In this document: positions 35,640 through 48,699 of the stretch, one piece after another
Position numbering within the stretch: position 1 is the first letter of the stretch
Layout: each line of letters opens with the position of its first letter
DNA from: Termitomyces sp. T153
Lineage: Eukaryota > Basidiomycota > Agaricomycetes > Agaricales > Lyophyllaceae
Direction of reading: 5' to 3'
NCBI GenBank assembly: GCA_018296165.2
Contig: JACKQL020000123.1
Span: 62,001-126,000 of the forward strand
Length of the DNA: 64,000 nucleotides
Position numbers and translations under genes: made by a program
Notes under the pieces: generated by a model
What the model saw: the letters and a program-made list of their open reading frames with translations, nothing else
Told to the model about the DNA's origin: nothing
Databases searched by the model: none

Positions 35640-36645
35640 GACTTTAATACCCGAGGAATCTCCTGAATCCATATCAAAAGCTGGTAGGTTTCCTCGTTTT
35701 GTTTATGACAGTCACTAACGAGTTAGTTGGTCAAGGAGCCCTGGATGAAACCAACTATATCATGTTTGTTTCTAGTGACCAAATTTCCTTTCATTTACAA
35801 AGGAACCATTAAGGCATGAACGAAAAATCTGCTACCCAGTCAACATGACCAACCTGTGCATCTTCCTGAACCCTCGACGACACTCGCGGTTCTCTTCCAA
35901 ATTCTTAGAACTTCTCCTCATCCTGATTTGGAAGCGCTCGATTTCCGCGTTCTTGGACCACTTTCCCTTGTTGCAGATTTGTATGGAGTCTATCCCGCAA
36001 TTCAGGTGTGCTGCATACGCAGAGAGTAAGTCACGTCGATGTGTGATGCACTAGTTTAACGAGTTTCTTTTGAAAGACAAGCCCTACCGTATGATCTTGT
36101 TGATCGACCCTAGCGTTGTCATGGCTTATGCTTTGGAGGGCAACAATTATGACCTTATGAACAAGTCTGCGCCTTTGCTGGTCGGCAGATCATCTGTGAA
36201 GATGGTTGAATTATTTAAAACTCCAAGCAGGATTGCTTCATCGGTAAGTACACTAGATTCAGTAAGAATATATGAGTTAGCTTGCTCATTATGTCGCTAG
36301 TTCAAATATCTTCAGAAATGGGACAATGTCGTTCAAATGGCTTTGTCTCTTTCAGAATCTCGTAAAGTATCCCAGTATTACTTTGAAGGATTTTTGAGAC
36401 GTGGGTGTGATGGATGCAGGTCTCCTACGAGCGACGACACTACGTTACGCATCATGCGTAAGTTAGGCAAGGGGGTAAAGTCACTATGCAATCTCGGCGA
36501 TGCTTTCGGTATATTGTATTTTTCCTGTTGCAGCACTGAGATCGAGGATATTCGAGCGTGGAGAATAAAAGTGGAGAGAGCCATTGAAGATATTCCGAGC
36601 TTCACCGACGCAAGTATTGTAAATTCATCTCACGATGATCGTTGA
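35640..36645 (+). pseudogene. BTB/POZ-domain gene B, degraded N-terminal half
   Basis: A second BTB copy in tandem with the first. The 5' part keeps NYIMFVSSDQISFHLQRNHLKA but then meets an in-frame TGA. EPSTTLAVLFQILRTSPHPDLEALDF and LSLVADLYGVYPAIQVCCIRRE follow in frame after that stop. The next exon (DPSVVMAYALEGNNYDLMNKSAPLLVG) does not join in phase. The last exon (36301-36645) is open for 110 codons with CDGCRS and a C-terminal WRIKVERAIEDI helix. Relative to gene C the order of segments is conserved, so this is a decayed paralogue; the 3' half could still be expressed. Confidence 0.5.
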
Positions 36646-37057
36646 TGTCTATACATGATGTGTTACACTTGGTGACCAGTGGTCAGTTTGAATGTGACTG
36701 GTCGGCTACAGTGTGAACACTTGGCAAAATTGTCTGATAATATCGAGCGGAGTGATAAGGGCGCTAGCTGGTCACGCATACTGGCTCTCTGTCCGCCCTC
36801 GCATGCAGATGATCTCATCTCATGATTAGATACCGCAGTCGTTGTAGGAAAAATTACAGTCCATTTCAATTTTTTTTGAGACGTATTGACTTGTAAATTT
36901 CTAGATTTAATGTACAAAACCTATGTCTTGTCGGCTCGCCGAGTTTTCGAACTTCCTATCACCTCAACTGTGCGAAAAGGGACTAAGTACATAAATTTGC
37001 TGTAGCGACATTGAAACGATGGTATTCTCTTACCTCATGTTCGATCCGGCTTAAGCT
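36646..37057. other. Intergenic region between BTB gene B and the xylanase
   Basis: Roughly 410 bases between convergent genes; presumably 3' UTRs. Nothing else seen. Confidence 0.35.
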
Positions 37058-38049
<992 letters not shown>

Positions 38050-38098
38050 GGTGTTCAAGTGATAAACCTGGATGAGTACTGCAATGTACCGTACCATT

Positions 38099-38110
38099 CA
38101 GCTTTTATAC
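38099..38110 (-). promoter_or_regulatory. TATA box of the xylanase gene
   Basis: GTATAAAAGC on the minus strand, about 55 bases upstream of the xylanase ATG, a usual distance for strongly induced fungal secreted-enzyme genes. Confidence 0.6.
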
Positions 38111-41100
38111 AAGTCCTTCCCGGTAAAAATACGGTATCGTGGATGAAAAATTGATCCTCTGCTAGTGGCTTTAGACAGCTAATGGAAGTCAAAAACCTGA
38201 CACGTGAGATACCATGTGTTCATTTTGATATACGTCGAGTTCTTTCTTGAACCCGAGAATTTCACGTTCGAGACGGGAACTCATGCCAAGAGGTGTTCTA
38301 GCCCTATTAGTGCTCAGTTATCCGCGTTGGTAGGCATCTAGTATGAGGTTTTCCCGCTCCACCGGACACCAGAAGTTGCGAAATCCCAGGTTTTGGTTTT
38401 CTCAACCTCAACGGGCGGATATATCTCGGTGCGGGTTGTGTTCGGTACTTTTGTCTCCAAGAGTCGGACGCCGAAAGGCAATTTTATTTTGTGTCACGGG
38501 GATCAGGGCTGTGTCGATGGTGGCTCTGATTACTGCATTTGGAAATATATGAGTTCGTCTTGCGGAAGCACTTGCTCCCTTCGGGTGACTGAAAAATACT
38601 GGCCTGATACTGTTTCGAGGTCAAAGTCACTCAATGTTCGAGATCAGCATGATAGAAGCGTATGACACGTCTTGGACACGATTCGTACAACCGCTGAAAC
38701 CGATTGCCGAGCGACATCGCTGAGCGGAAGTTAGGAATATCTCCAGTGTGGGACCGTTACTCGTCAGGCGATTTTAAGAACTCATGTTCAAATGAAGACA
38801 GCAGTACTTCTTGATCAGTTCTCGAAAGCCGAAGCACAATGGTCCGGAGATAAGTGCAACAGCGAGCCGTTCTTGGTGGTGGCAGGCCACGTATATGTGG
38901 TATGGGACCAGATAAAATGCCTGGGGAGGACCAAATAGCGTTAGACTCTAACGGTGCGACTGTACCTAAATGTCAGTTACTTGAGCCACGACACAGAATA
39001 ATTTTGGAGCCAAAAATAAGCGAAACGGGACGCGAAAGGCAAAGGTACGAGCAGGTATTTACACGTAATGACCCTTAATGGATAGGAAGATCCTAGTCTG
39101 CAATTCGGGGTTCCAACATCTCGTTTCTAGCAAACGATGTGTGAAAAGTACACCGGGAAGGATAGGCTAACAGTCTAAGCTCGACAGCGAATTGTGGGAA
39201 GTAACAATAGAGCTTGAATATTGCAGTCTGGAAACGGTAACGTGGAGGCCTGTACCCTGAGACAGATGAGAAAGTGCTAGGCTTTTGAAGGGGTCGCGCT
39301 TCTCAGCTAGCGCGTGAGTGTTTGAGTTCCAAAAACAGTGCAGATTGATACAAAGCATGTCCTTACCCAAAATTAACTCGATATGCAAGAAATTACCGCA
39401 GCGTGGGGAAAAACGCGTTACGGGTTCAGAGAATCATCAGTTCCCTGCTATTCAGATAAGGTCAATCTATGAGAAAACAAGTGAAAACTTCAAACCATGC
39501 AGTGCGTTACTGATTGAATCTGACACATTTTCAGCTAAACAAGGTGAAAGTCAAGAATTAAGCGCCACGAGCTCCAAAAAATGACACCTTCCTGTTGAAC
39601 TTGGAGATATTGAAACGATGTCCGCGGGCCGGGTCAGTTGACAACTGACAGTGGCACCTTGGTGGCATCCCCAAGTGTCCTTGGATCGTGATAACCGGCA
39701 AATACTGACCTTTTCTGGGGTTTGTTTTCAGTACTTAACTGGTTTAGCATAATGCCTGGTGGGATCGAATTGAGCACATTCAATCGAGAGATTTTTCGCT
39801 TCCATAAGCTTGATGAAAGCAGTGTGACCGCAAGCCACAGTTGCGATCATAAATTATCGTCACGAGTGACAATGTCATACGGGAGACTGGATCCTATGGA
39901 CACCTATCCCGCATTCTTAACTTGAGGTTTCGAAAACGCCAAATTACAGATACAAGACAACTTAATTTACCCTGAAAACCTTACCTGTTTCCCCGCTGGC
40001 CCACCTCCTGGCCAGCCCAATCTCGACAAACGAGCACTGCGTCGTTTTTCGGCGTCAACCACGCATTTCGAATTCTTCTCACACAACGTGTCAAAATCCC
40101 ATGGGACGCTATCGTTTTACTGATCTCTCCAGCCTTCTACCCGCCATCAGGCTCTATGATTCTCGGATTGAGCTGAGTGACTTCTGTCTCAGGACTCCAC
40201 TGCAGTAGCTTTCCTGGTCAGTTTTTCCCGTATATCTAACAATGGGACATGAGCATGTTCTGCCATGATGCTTTGATTACAAGCACTATGACATTACATG
40301 AGTGTAGAACGGAAGCATCCAGGGTGTGAGTGGTCTCTTCTTTTCCAGGCCGCGCTACGACTGAGTATATTCATTACATCGACAAGAGTTTCATTGGTGA
40401 AAATTCGATTCAACTCTGCCGTCAAACATCGAACAGGTCTCTAATCTACCCTAGAACGCCACGGTTCTCCTCAGTTTCCAGCCGCAAAATCTCTATCCCT
40501 TTTGATATATTCTATGTCTATATGGCCTCTTCAACTAAGATGTCAACTTTTTTCGTTGCGAGTATGTACTCGAACCACCAAGTTTATGCCCATACAGGTC
40601 AGTTGGACTGCTGGATCACAGAAGTCATACTTTCATTATGTAGATACCGATCTTTGCCGCTTGAAACAACTGATTAAGGAGCTTCACAATCCTTATTTGA
40701 ACCATATCCTGTCAGCTGAACTCGATCTTATCAAGGCTTTCGACGACAACCGTGCTGAAGATCTTTCAGTCCTCTTCAAGGCTCAGTGAATTTCGGCTCT
40801 AGAGAGGCTTGACTGCTAGAAACGTTGTCTACTTCCAATTTCCAAAGTTCTGGCCGGAGCGCGTTCACGTTGCCGTCTATATACTCTGTGGGCTTGCATC
40901 GCCACTCATCATCTCTGTCTTTCCCGCGTACGCTCTCGAACTCACCCTCGAACATTCCCCGCCAGTCATAGTGAAACCTAGTCTCGTCTTTCTCAAGGCT
41001 CTTCCGAAGCAGGCGAACCTGTATTGTTTCGTAAACAACAGGCTTTGTAAGAGCAGACGATATATTGTAACCCGACGGTTCTGCTGATCATTCTTTTCCA

Positions 41101-42420
41101 AATTTATAGAGAATATAATTTGCGAGGCGCTTTCCCCGATGAAGGAGGATAATCCCTTAGTAATGGTTTGGAATGCATTCCGTCCGGGCTTTTATACGAT
41201 AAGAGGCTACCCGCCCAAAAGAATTTATTTCACAAGGATATGACCAAGTCATTGAAGATACTTACAAATTAGATCAACGGCGCCGATCATGTTGGCTCTT
41301 GCATGAGGCTGCTTCAATCATTAAACTCTCCATATATACAACTTACACACAAGTGACCCATTACCACCTCTCAAAGGGGTACCCATGTGTCATGTTGCAT
41401 TCGGTGGTTGTCTGTATCATCTTGTTCCTCGGCATTTTGTTCTCGCCCTTCTGACATTTAATACAGACCCCTATCTTGCTTTTACTGGTACAGCGTGTAG
41501 TCATCGTAGTATCAATATCTGGATCCTTTCTCCTGCCACCGTTACATTTCATATGACACCACACCAGCTCCATGTGGCCATTCCATAGCATGTAGCTCCC
41601 TTCGATCGATAAACGTCCTCTTCTTATCCTACACTATTCACAGCAACTGACGGTACTACATCTAGGGGTTTGAGGCGATGGACAATAAATGTCTATGGGG
41701 ACATGATATATAACATTTACGCGCACTTATTGAGGAAAATATATCAATTCTGTGCGGTCGATGGACACTGTGTCTTGCTTACTTAGGAGCCTTTATTTGA
41801 TAACAACGAGGCGAGTCTCAGCGTCTTCGGCATCTACAAAACTTACGAGTATTGGTCTAGCGTACAGGCTCTAAGAGACTATTCAGACTTATCTTCGTGT
41901 TAGATCCAGCCCTGGTTCAAGGCTATCTTCTTCCTTCAATCCTTGAGTTTGTCGATGCATTTACTAGGACCTCTTTTTTTTATCCATTTGCCAGCGCGTA
42001 AATCTGATCGCCGCCTTTCTAAAGCACATACATAATAGAAAAAGCTCGAAAACGATTGAGAATTCGCTGCAAGCCTGTAGTGCATCAAGGGTCGCTGTTG
42101 GCGCAAATTGACTGGGTTACTATTATCCTCGAAGTGGGTATGAATATCATGAAGAAGTCCATACAAACATCACACGCATTGCACGCAAAATATATCCCTC
42201 AAGAGGAAAGAAGACGATGAAACAGGAAACGGGACGCCTCATATCCGAATTCATCTACATACTACATGCGCATAGTTAGGTCTCGGTTAGCCTTAGCCTG
42301 AGCATAGTCTTTCATGAATCTCGACCATGTTTCGATTGCGATACATTCTTGGCGATCGTGCGACCGGATAAATCCCGCTCGACAAGACTCTATGCATCAT
42401 CAATGATCATGCGCTTCAGT
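38111..42420. other. Gene-poor region of about 4.3 kb
   Basis: Many short ORFs, none with a recognisable family. Slightly better open frames lie at 40502-40789 (ending in a helical segment LKQLIKELHNPYLNHIL) and 40809-41087 (a hydrophobic stretch AVYILCGLASPLIISVF), possibly remnants of one gene, but no start or splicing could be supported. A perfect 17-base odd palindrome lies at 39633-39649. Its first part is upstream of the xylanase. Confidence 0.35.
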
Positions 42421-43351
42421 TCAAGAAGAAGAAGAACGTCTGCTAAAGATACACGAACCAATATAACATCTCCTAGCCTCACACCGCACTGTATCAACAC
42501 CAGGAATCACGCTGTAATCTCTCGGATCAGCTCTCGAGGGCCGATTTGTCTGAGATGACCGGTCAACACAACCACCACGAAATCTAGGTAAGTAATGCCA
42601 ATTATTAAATCGAAATCCAGGATAAGAAAAGAAAATCACTGCTCCTGTCACTCACTTTAGGTTATTGACGACGTCGATACATTCATAACCCAACAACACC
42701 GACTGGACTCGGCCCATTGCAGCACTGTACAGCGGACAGGCTTTTTGTCCCGCCGTCATGCATCTTGGTGGTCTGACGGCGCGCTTCAATGATATGTAAC
42801 TCGGGACAGGAGGCGGGTAGGTGGACGTGTGCGTTTCCACATCGGAGCTGCTAATACTAGAATCTGAACTTGTGTAACTTGGGCTTCGCTTTTGTTTGAT
42901 ATGATATTCGACGTCAGAGCTTGCTGGATAGGGCGCGCAAGTACTACTAGAGTTGGTATCGTTGCTGCCAGACGTGGCATTTGTTAGACATGGGGTTGGA
43001 GATATGGATTTGGATTTGTCGGGGGTATAATGGTCAGGTTGTCCGGAAGGGGAGCACTTCGTAGAGCCGAGTGCTAGAGAGATAAATGAGCATTGTCTGT
43101 ATGTATTTGGGTTAGCGAGAAGGGGGTTCAAACATACCATTTGAGAAAGTACGAGGCGGGCACTCGTAACAAGGAGAAACACCGCTCGAGTGAAGAGAGT
43201 ACGTCCCTGGTGGGCATTTCAAATGTTTACGAAGATGAGTCGATGTTGCGGGAGTCTTGATGCTCCCCGAAGGTTCGGAAGGAATGATAGATGCGTCACA
43301 GAAATGAGTGAAAAGAGCCCAGCTCGAGATAAATGTGAGGTAGTGACGCAT
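42421..43351 (-). CDS. PriA-like cysteine-rich secreted protein
   Basis: Resembles the PriA family first seen as an abundant transcript in mushroom primordia; molecular function is unknown. Exons 43351-43138, 43073-42656 and 42583-42421 give 264 residues. A signal peptide (YLTFISSWALFTHFCDA) is followed by a Cys-rich start (CPPGTYSLHSSGVSPCYECPP), a Ser/Thr-rich, probably glycosylated middle, and the family's C-terminal block RCMTAGQKACPLY...GYECIDVVNNL, then GGCVD, VIPGVDTVRCEARRC and IGSC. One deviation is LKFRGGC where the family commonly has LESCGGC, which would remove a cysteine. It ends in a Ser/Arg-rich tail. Probably an extracellular or cell-wall protein. Confidence 0.78.
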
Positions 43352-43918
43352 TAGAAAATGTGTGGGTCAGAGTCTACACCAGGTATAATAGAGAAGTGGA
43401 GTTGGTGCATCGTTGTATTACCGAGAACTCGAGTAGAAATAGGTTTTCGAGAGCTGTCCAAGCTCAGGCTATGCGAAAGATCAGGAAAACAGACAAGTGT
43501 TATTGTTCTGTCTCCGGCCTTGAGCGTTCATCTCCTTGTACTTGGTAGTTCGGGTCGAGGTTTAGACTAGACAAATTTGGTTTAGCGATTTCCCGCGATC
43601 GACTCCACTTCAGGACGTCTTGAGGCTCCGAACTGAATTTTCGCCCATTGCCCTCGCTTGCGTGGAGCCAGCAGAATCATGATGTGAGTATAATGCTTTT
43701 CCCATCTGAGGTGCGATTCACTGTACTTGCATAGGTTAGATTATAGATTTAGCTAGGAATGACGTAACCTCATCCATCGATCATCTTTTTACCTCCAATA
43801 CCAAAGATCTCGAGGCAAGTAATAATACTCGGTAGGTCCCACGGGAGATTACGCAACTTTGATTAATGGACCCATCGGAGTACGGAAAAGTTTTCTTGGT
43901 CTCTTTTCAACCACAAAA
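43352..43918. other. Intergenic region, divergent promoters
   Basis: Between the divergent PriA-like and BTB gene C. Two overlapping short + strand ORFs (43358-43570) are unremarkable. Nothing else seen. Confidence 0.35.
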
Positions 43919-44944
43919 ATGAGTTCAACACCGGTTCAAGATGCGATGGCAGACATGTCGTTAGAAGAGTCAAATCCGACAAGATCAGCATCCTGTGAGT
44001 ACACGTCACACCTCCAAAAATCGGCCTTGGGGAAAGGTGACACGGAGTACATTTATAACACGATCTGGCAGTCCGTGAGAGTGATGCAGATATAACATTC
44101 AAATCTAGCGATAATGTTCTCTTCGGGATCCATCGTAAAAACCTGCAAACGTCGACAGGCGTTTTTCCGCCTGCAGAGTTTTCTCCTGATGGGGAAGTTG
44201 TACCGCTCAGCGAGGACGCGGAAACGCTCGAGATTCTCTTCCAATTTGTGTACCCACGGCGCCATCCAACGCTTTTAGAGACACCTTTTCTTATTCTGGC
44301 CAAGGTATCGGAGGCTGCGGAGAAGTATCAAGTATTTGGTGCGATGAATATATGTAATATACGTATGGAGTGGGTTGTGCTTTTTCTTTCTTTTTTTGTT
44401 TGTTTGGGATCAGATGTTGAAGTGCTGATAATTCTAGGCAGGCGCTTCCGCGGTTTCCTGTTGAAGTGCTTAATTATGCAGCGAAACATGGCTACCCGAA
44501 TCTTGTAGAGGCAGCTGTACCCTGCCTACTTGATATGCCAATGGAAATAGTGGTGCAAAAACTGTCGGATAGCTTGGTCGTACCATGGGTATGTATGACA
44601 TTCTCTTTCTTGTATCCCTTTTTACTCACTCGGCACGACTGTTTACACAGGTCGTTTTCAGGCAACGCTGGAGTAATGTTGTCTTGAAATTCGTTCGGAC
44701 ACCGATTGAAGGGACGAACTTTCAGGGCCAGAATGGTAGTAAATCATGCAGGTATGGCTGTGTACACGGAGGTGGACTCATTGGTGACATTTGGCAAATA
44801 CTGGATGAGAGAAGGTCACTAAACGCCGTCATCGGTGCCTATGCGATGTTAAAACCACCATGCGCGCATATTACTATTAACACGGTGGAGCTTCGTGCGA
44901 AGTTGAGTGCAGAACTCGGCGCGATACCGGCTTTCAGTCCTTAG
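43919..44944 (+). CDS. BTB/POZ-domain protein (gene C, intact)
   Basis: Probable adaptor of a Cullin-3 ubiquitin ligase or a protein-interaction module, from the expanded Agaricomycete BTB family. Exons 43919-43994, 44072-44373, 44442-44588 and 44651-44944 give 272 residues. The BTB core reads ESDADITFKSSDNVLFGIHRKNLQ, then FPPAEFSPDGEVVPL, ETLEILFQFVYPRRHP, LAKVSEAAEKYQVFGAM and a helix FPVEVLNYAAKHGYPNLVEAA. The C-terminal region includes RYGCVHGGG and ends LSAELGAIPAFSP. All introns are GT-AG. It is the only BTB copy here with no break, and it serves as the reference for the four damaged ones. Confidence 0.8.
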
Positions 44945-45189
44945 GTGTTTGCCGATTACCTTGGATTCTTGCTATGGACAGGTGGATGTATTGCGGTCAG
45001 CCGAGCACATACTGGGCTTTGGTGTAGATATGAAATTTGACCATGAGGCCTAGGAGCGTCAGTAGCATCGCTCGAAGAATGGGTGATCGTGGTCGTGGTT
45101 GATATGAGCGTCCCTCCTGCCCTCGAATAAGGGTATTGTTGCGTCTTAATCGATTACTTTTTTCTCCGTCGACTTGAATGAAGATATTC

Positions 45190-45850
45190 AATAGACCCGT
45201 TCCTCAAATACATCAAACATGGCAACAATTCTCCGCAAGATTCAGATGGGGCATTCTCTCTTCAGAGCAAGCTGCAAACGTATGTTTTCTCGTTCCTGCT
45301 TCTTGAGCAGAGCCCACTACCATCTTCTGTAGAAAGATCATACAAAGTATGATAGTCACTTTTTCTTTCGAATTCTGACTCTTTTTTTGCAATTCTGGAT
45401 ACGGACTGGGGCGCAGATGGCCGATGGACCCAGCCACAGCCGGGATGATGCCAGTGACCCAAGCTGGAAGGGGTTAAATCCCCCCCGCAGGCGGCGCGAA
45501 CCGCAAAATTGGGAACTTGAAGATTCTCAATCGACGACCTGGCCAGATTCGTAAGACAAAAAAACCGCAAACGTCTGTCGAGGTTTCTCGGTATTGTGTT
45601 CTGTTTGAGTTTCTACCCACTCGTGATTTGACACGGCTGTTTACTGACACACTTGTTATACTGAAGAAACGCAGGGAGCACAATATCGTCGTCGAATTCG
45701 TTGGTGATATGTGGGAAACACACGATGAAACACTAATTGCTGGATGAGATGCAAGGCCACCGTGCACGCATGTAACTAACGGCTATTATAATTGACCCAG
45801 CGGAGAGCTCGGTGCGATACCGGGAAGTTTCAGTCCTGAGATTTGCTTTT
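45190..45850 (+). pseudogene. BTB-family fragment D (C-terminal remnant)
   Basis: The end of this stretch aligns with the end of BTB gene C at the DNA level: both read a CCACC[AG]TGC[AG]CGCAT block, then a GAGCT-rich stretch, then GAGCTCGGTGCGATACCGG / GAACTCGGCGCGATACCGG, followed by AGTCCT. In D the frame is broken by stops between these blocks. Upstream an open frame of 76 codons (45517-45747) may be a diverged middle part. No BTB core is left. Confidence 0.45.
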
Positions 45851-46019
45851 GATTTATCAAAACTTTGAGTCACGCCACTCAGTTCTTCGCTCGTGCTGGG
45901 TATATTGCGGCTCTGAGAAGGTACTTGCTCGAAAAAGCATATTGATCTGTTTTAACAGCGCCGGGAAGCCTCGTTTGAAGACGGAGATCAAGCCACATGG
46001 GGAGGGTTGTTACCTATAG

Positions 46020-46730
46020 ATGTGCCCGCTGATCCTAAAACTCTAATCTTGTGAAGATACATGTGGATCGTGACGACCTGCCGCCCGCGCGTGTGGGAGT
46101 TTTTATTTCGGTTTTCCGAGATTGATGTGGGTGCCGGGTCATATAAAGAAGAAGGGGTTTTGTTCGTGTATAGTATAACAACCACAAGGACAATGAGTTG
46201 ACCCGTGATATCCCTCTTCACTCTGGACTCGGAGCGCTCTAAGGATTGCACGAAAATGCCAGCGACGTCCCCCAACTGTATGGCTTCTTTTTTGATGATT
46301 TTCTCCGACTAAATGATTGTGATTTCAGTTCATGCATCAGATGCGGACATTGTTGTACGATCAAGCGACAATATCCTGTTCCAAGAATCAGTATTATCGG
46401 AGCCTGACTGTATGCGTTGGGTTGAGCTGGGCGAGAAACGGTCTCTCAAAGTCATTTCCGAAGTATATGATCCCAAGCCTCACGGGCTCGACAACGCCAA
46501 GTGCCCAAAGTGCAGATATGGTTACAATCTGTCCAGGTTTAACTTAAGGAAACTTTTGAAAAGATTCCGGCCTTTACTACGTTCTTGTAATTGCCGTCTG
46601 CAATGGCTCGCCTTGTAATGTAGTTAATCAGATGTGGACGTGACAGCTTGCCGCCGCGTGTGATCCACGAGCGTAAAAACGTAACGGGCACACTTGAAAC
46701 TCTAATCCTGTGAAGCTATGACGTCGAAAC
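46020..46730. repeat. Short direct repeat flanking BTB fragment E
   Basis: AAACTCTAATCTTGTGAAG (46037-46055) recurs as AAACTCTAATCCTGTGAAG (46697-46715). Each lies near a GTGGA...CGTGACGACCTGCCGCC / GTGGACGTGACAGCTTGCCGCC block (about 46060-46090 and 46632-46655), in swapped order. Looks like a local duplication around fragment E. Confidence 0.45.
46310..46618 (+). pseudogene. BTB-family fragment E (internally deleted)
   Basis: Opens with a BTB start SVHASDADIVVRSSDNILF after a splice-acceptor-like TTTCAG. It then jumps to a C-terminal-type sequence (CPKCRYGYNLSRFNLRKLLKRF) without the middle of the BTB fold. An internal deletion is the simplest reading. Confidence 0.45.
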
Positions 46731-46807
46731 GTGATGCCTAATGCCATGTGCGATCACGTGGAGAAAACAACAACGGGGGATTCGAGGATCGAGGACACCT
46801 TTGCAGA

Positions 46808-47915
46808 ATGTTTGGCGACTTTGGGCCGCTGTGCTCGTCGGTGCCGTCGTATGGCTGGTGCAATCTCTTCTACCGCCAGCTCGTCCGCACGTCCAACGCC
46901 GCCGTCCTCCACGGCCCCTCGGCCAGCCCGCACTCGGCCGGCGTCGGCATCAACCCGCAGTGCTTCATCGCGCCGACGGTTGGCCAATCGCTGGGCAACA
47001 TTGCAAACGACATTGCATGCGGCCTCTCGTTTGTCCTCACCCTCGTCCTCATCTGGCTCACCCACCGACGCAAGGCCGCCGTGGGCCGCATCGAGCTCAG
47101 ATCCCTCCTCGCCGTCTACGCCATCACTCTCCCCCTCAACGCCATCGCCACCGGCGCATTCCTCAGCCAAGGCAGCACAGCCCTCGTCGTTCTCACCGCC
47201 CTCCACGCTGGCTTTGTGGCAGCTTTTTTCTGGGGTCTCCTTGCCAACGCCATCGTCGCGACCCAGGTCGTCGAGGACGGCACGTGGAGCAGTCTCGTCG
47301 TGCGTTCCCCGATCTGTCATCCTTGCACATCTCACCATCCCACAGCCATACCACATCTTCTCCTTTCTCATATTTGCACTCGGCACATACCTCGCCCTCG
47401 ACACCGCCCTAGGCGCAACAACCGCCATCGGCGGCCCATCAACGCCCCCTGCCGCCCTCCGCAGCATACCCCTCTTCGTCGTCCTCTCCATCTGGCCGCT
47501 CGTCTGCGTCGTCCTGTACATCGCCATCATGGCATACATCGTCCTCAGGGTGCTCAGGGAGTACCGCCCCATGGCGTACTACGCCCTTGCCGCGTTTCTG
47601 TTCGTCCTCAGCCAGCTCGCGTGGTTTTTGCTCGGCAGGGTCTTGTGCACCGTGAGTCCAAGCCCCACTTGGCGGCGTTTGCTTAATGTCCTTTCTAGGC
47701 GTCCAATCAGCGCATAGACGGATCGTTCCTGGCGACTATACTCGAAACAGCGGCGATCGGCGTGCTTTTCTTGGCTTGGAGGAGTATCACTGAAGGTATG
47801 TCCGTTTCTAGTCTGCGGGATCTTATCTGCTGACTTCACAATAGACTCGTGGGACGACGACGCGTACTACCCAGCGACAACATACCCAACATACCCAGCG
47901 TACTCGTCGCCGTAA
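46808..47915 (+). CDS. CHS7: Chitin synthase export chaperone Chs7
   Basis: Endoplasmic-reticulum polytopic protein needed to fold and export a class of chitin synthase. Exons 46808-47299, 47346-47651, 47699-47795 and 47845-47915 give 321 residues. Family marks: start MFGDFGPLCSS, INPQCF, NIANDIACGLSFVLTL, VEDGTWSSL, QLAWFLLGRVLC, RIDGSFLATILETAAIGVLF and the acidic EDSWDDD after the last helix. Seven hydrophobic segments are apparent. The ATG at 46808 is chosen because MFGDF aligns with the family start; an in-frame ATG at 46748 would add 20 residues. The gene is visibly richer in G+C and in C-ending codons than its neighbours, giving long shadow frames. It ends in a Tyr/Pro/Thr-rich tail. 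Confidence 0.9.
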
Positions 47916-48699
47916 TGGCAGCCTCCATACCCCTCGTCATACCCTCCCCATCATACAACTTGTGCCCGAGGCATACCATACGACTATACTTTTTTCTTGA
48001 TGCGGGTCCGGGCGAACCCTCGTTATATCGACTCTTGTTATATTACCACTGTCTTTCTTTTTTGGTTTAGGAATATGTCGTTGTTGTTGTTTCGTCGCGT
48101 TGTAACCTCATTCTGCACTCTACCATCCACGCGTCTGCTCGTTCTTGACGACTGTACACATAGTTCTGATCAAATGTCGAGCCAGGTCATTAACGTTGCC
48201 TTGCGTTGACAGATTCTTTTAGATAACATTTTAATCTTGTCCACCTGTTCCGTTTGTCATCTACGCGTGCCTTCAGTCGGGAATATTCTAGGGCAGCTGC
48301 AGGTATACATGCCATTCACACTAGAGATTTCACTGTCACACTGCCAGGGGATTCGACTGCGGGCGCGTCGTTGGTTGTGCATGGCTGTATTTGCTTAATC
48401 AGTGCTTGAATGCGTACAAGGCAGGCTAGTGTATCCCATTCCCCGCCCACATTCTACCTTGCTTTGCTTTCGTCGTGGGTGAGGTTTTGTGGAAGTTATG
48501 CAATGTACGGACATCTTGAGTAGTTTCAGAGCTCGCGCGAGTTGTGGATCTCCTTCGTACCTCATAACACGAGACATCGAGGGGGTGCAACTTGGAACCA
48601 GGAAAAAAAACTTAATATGGACAACCTCAAGGGGTGATTGTCAACTAGAAACCAGCTGATAATCATGACGGTCAACTCCTCCCAGTATTGCAAGCGTGG
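47916..48699. other. Intergenic region downstream of CHS7
   Basis: About 780 bases between convergent genes, with no supportable gene. Confidence 0.35.

Noticed and set aside
46754..47572. Long minus-strand and alternative + frames over CHS7
   Set aside because: They are shadows caused by high GC; the Chs7 frame has clear family motifs and introns.
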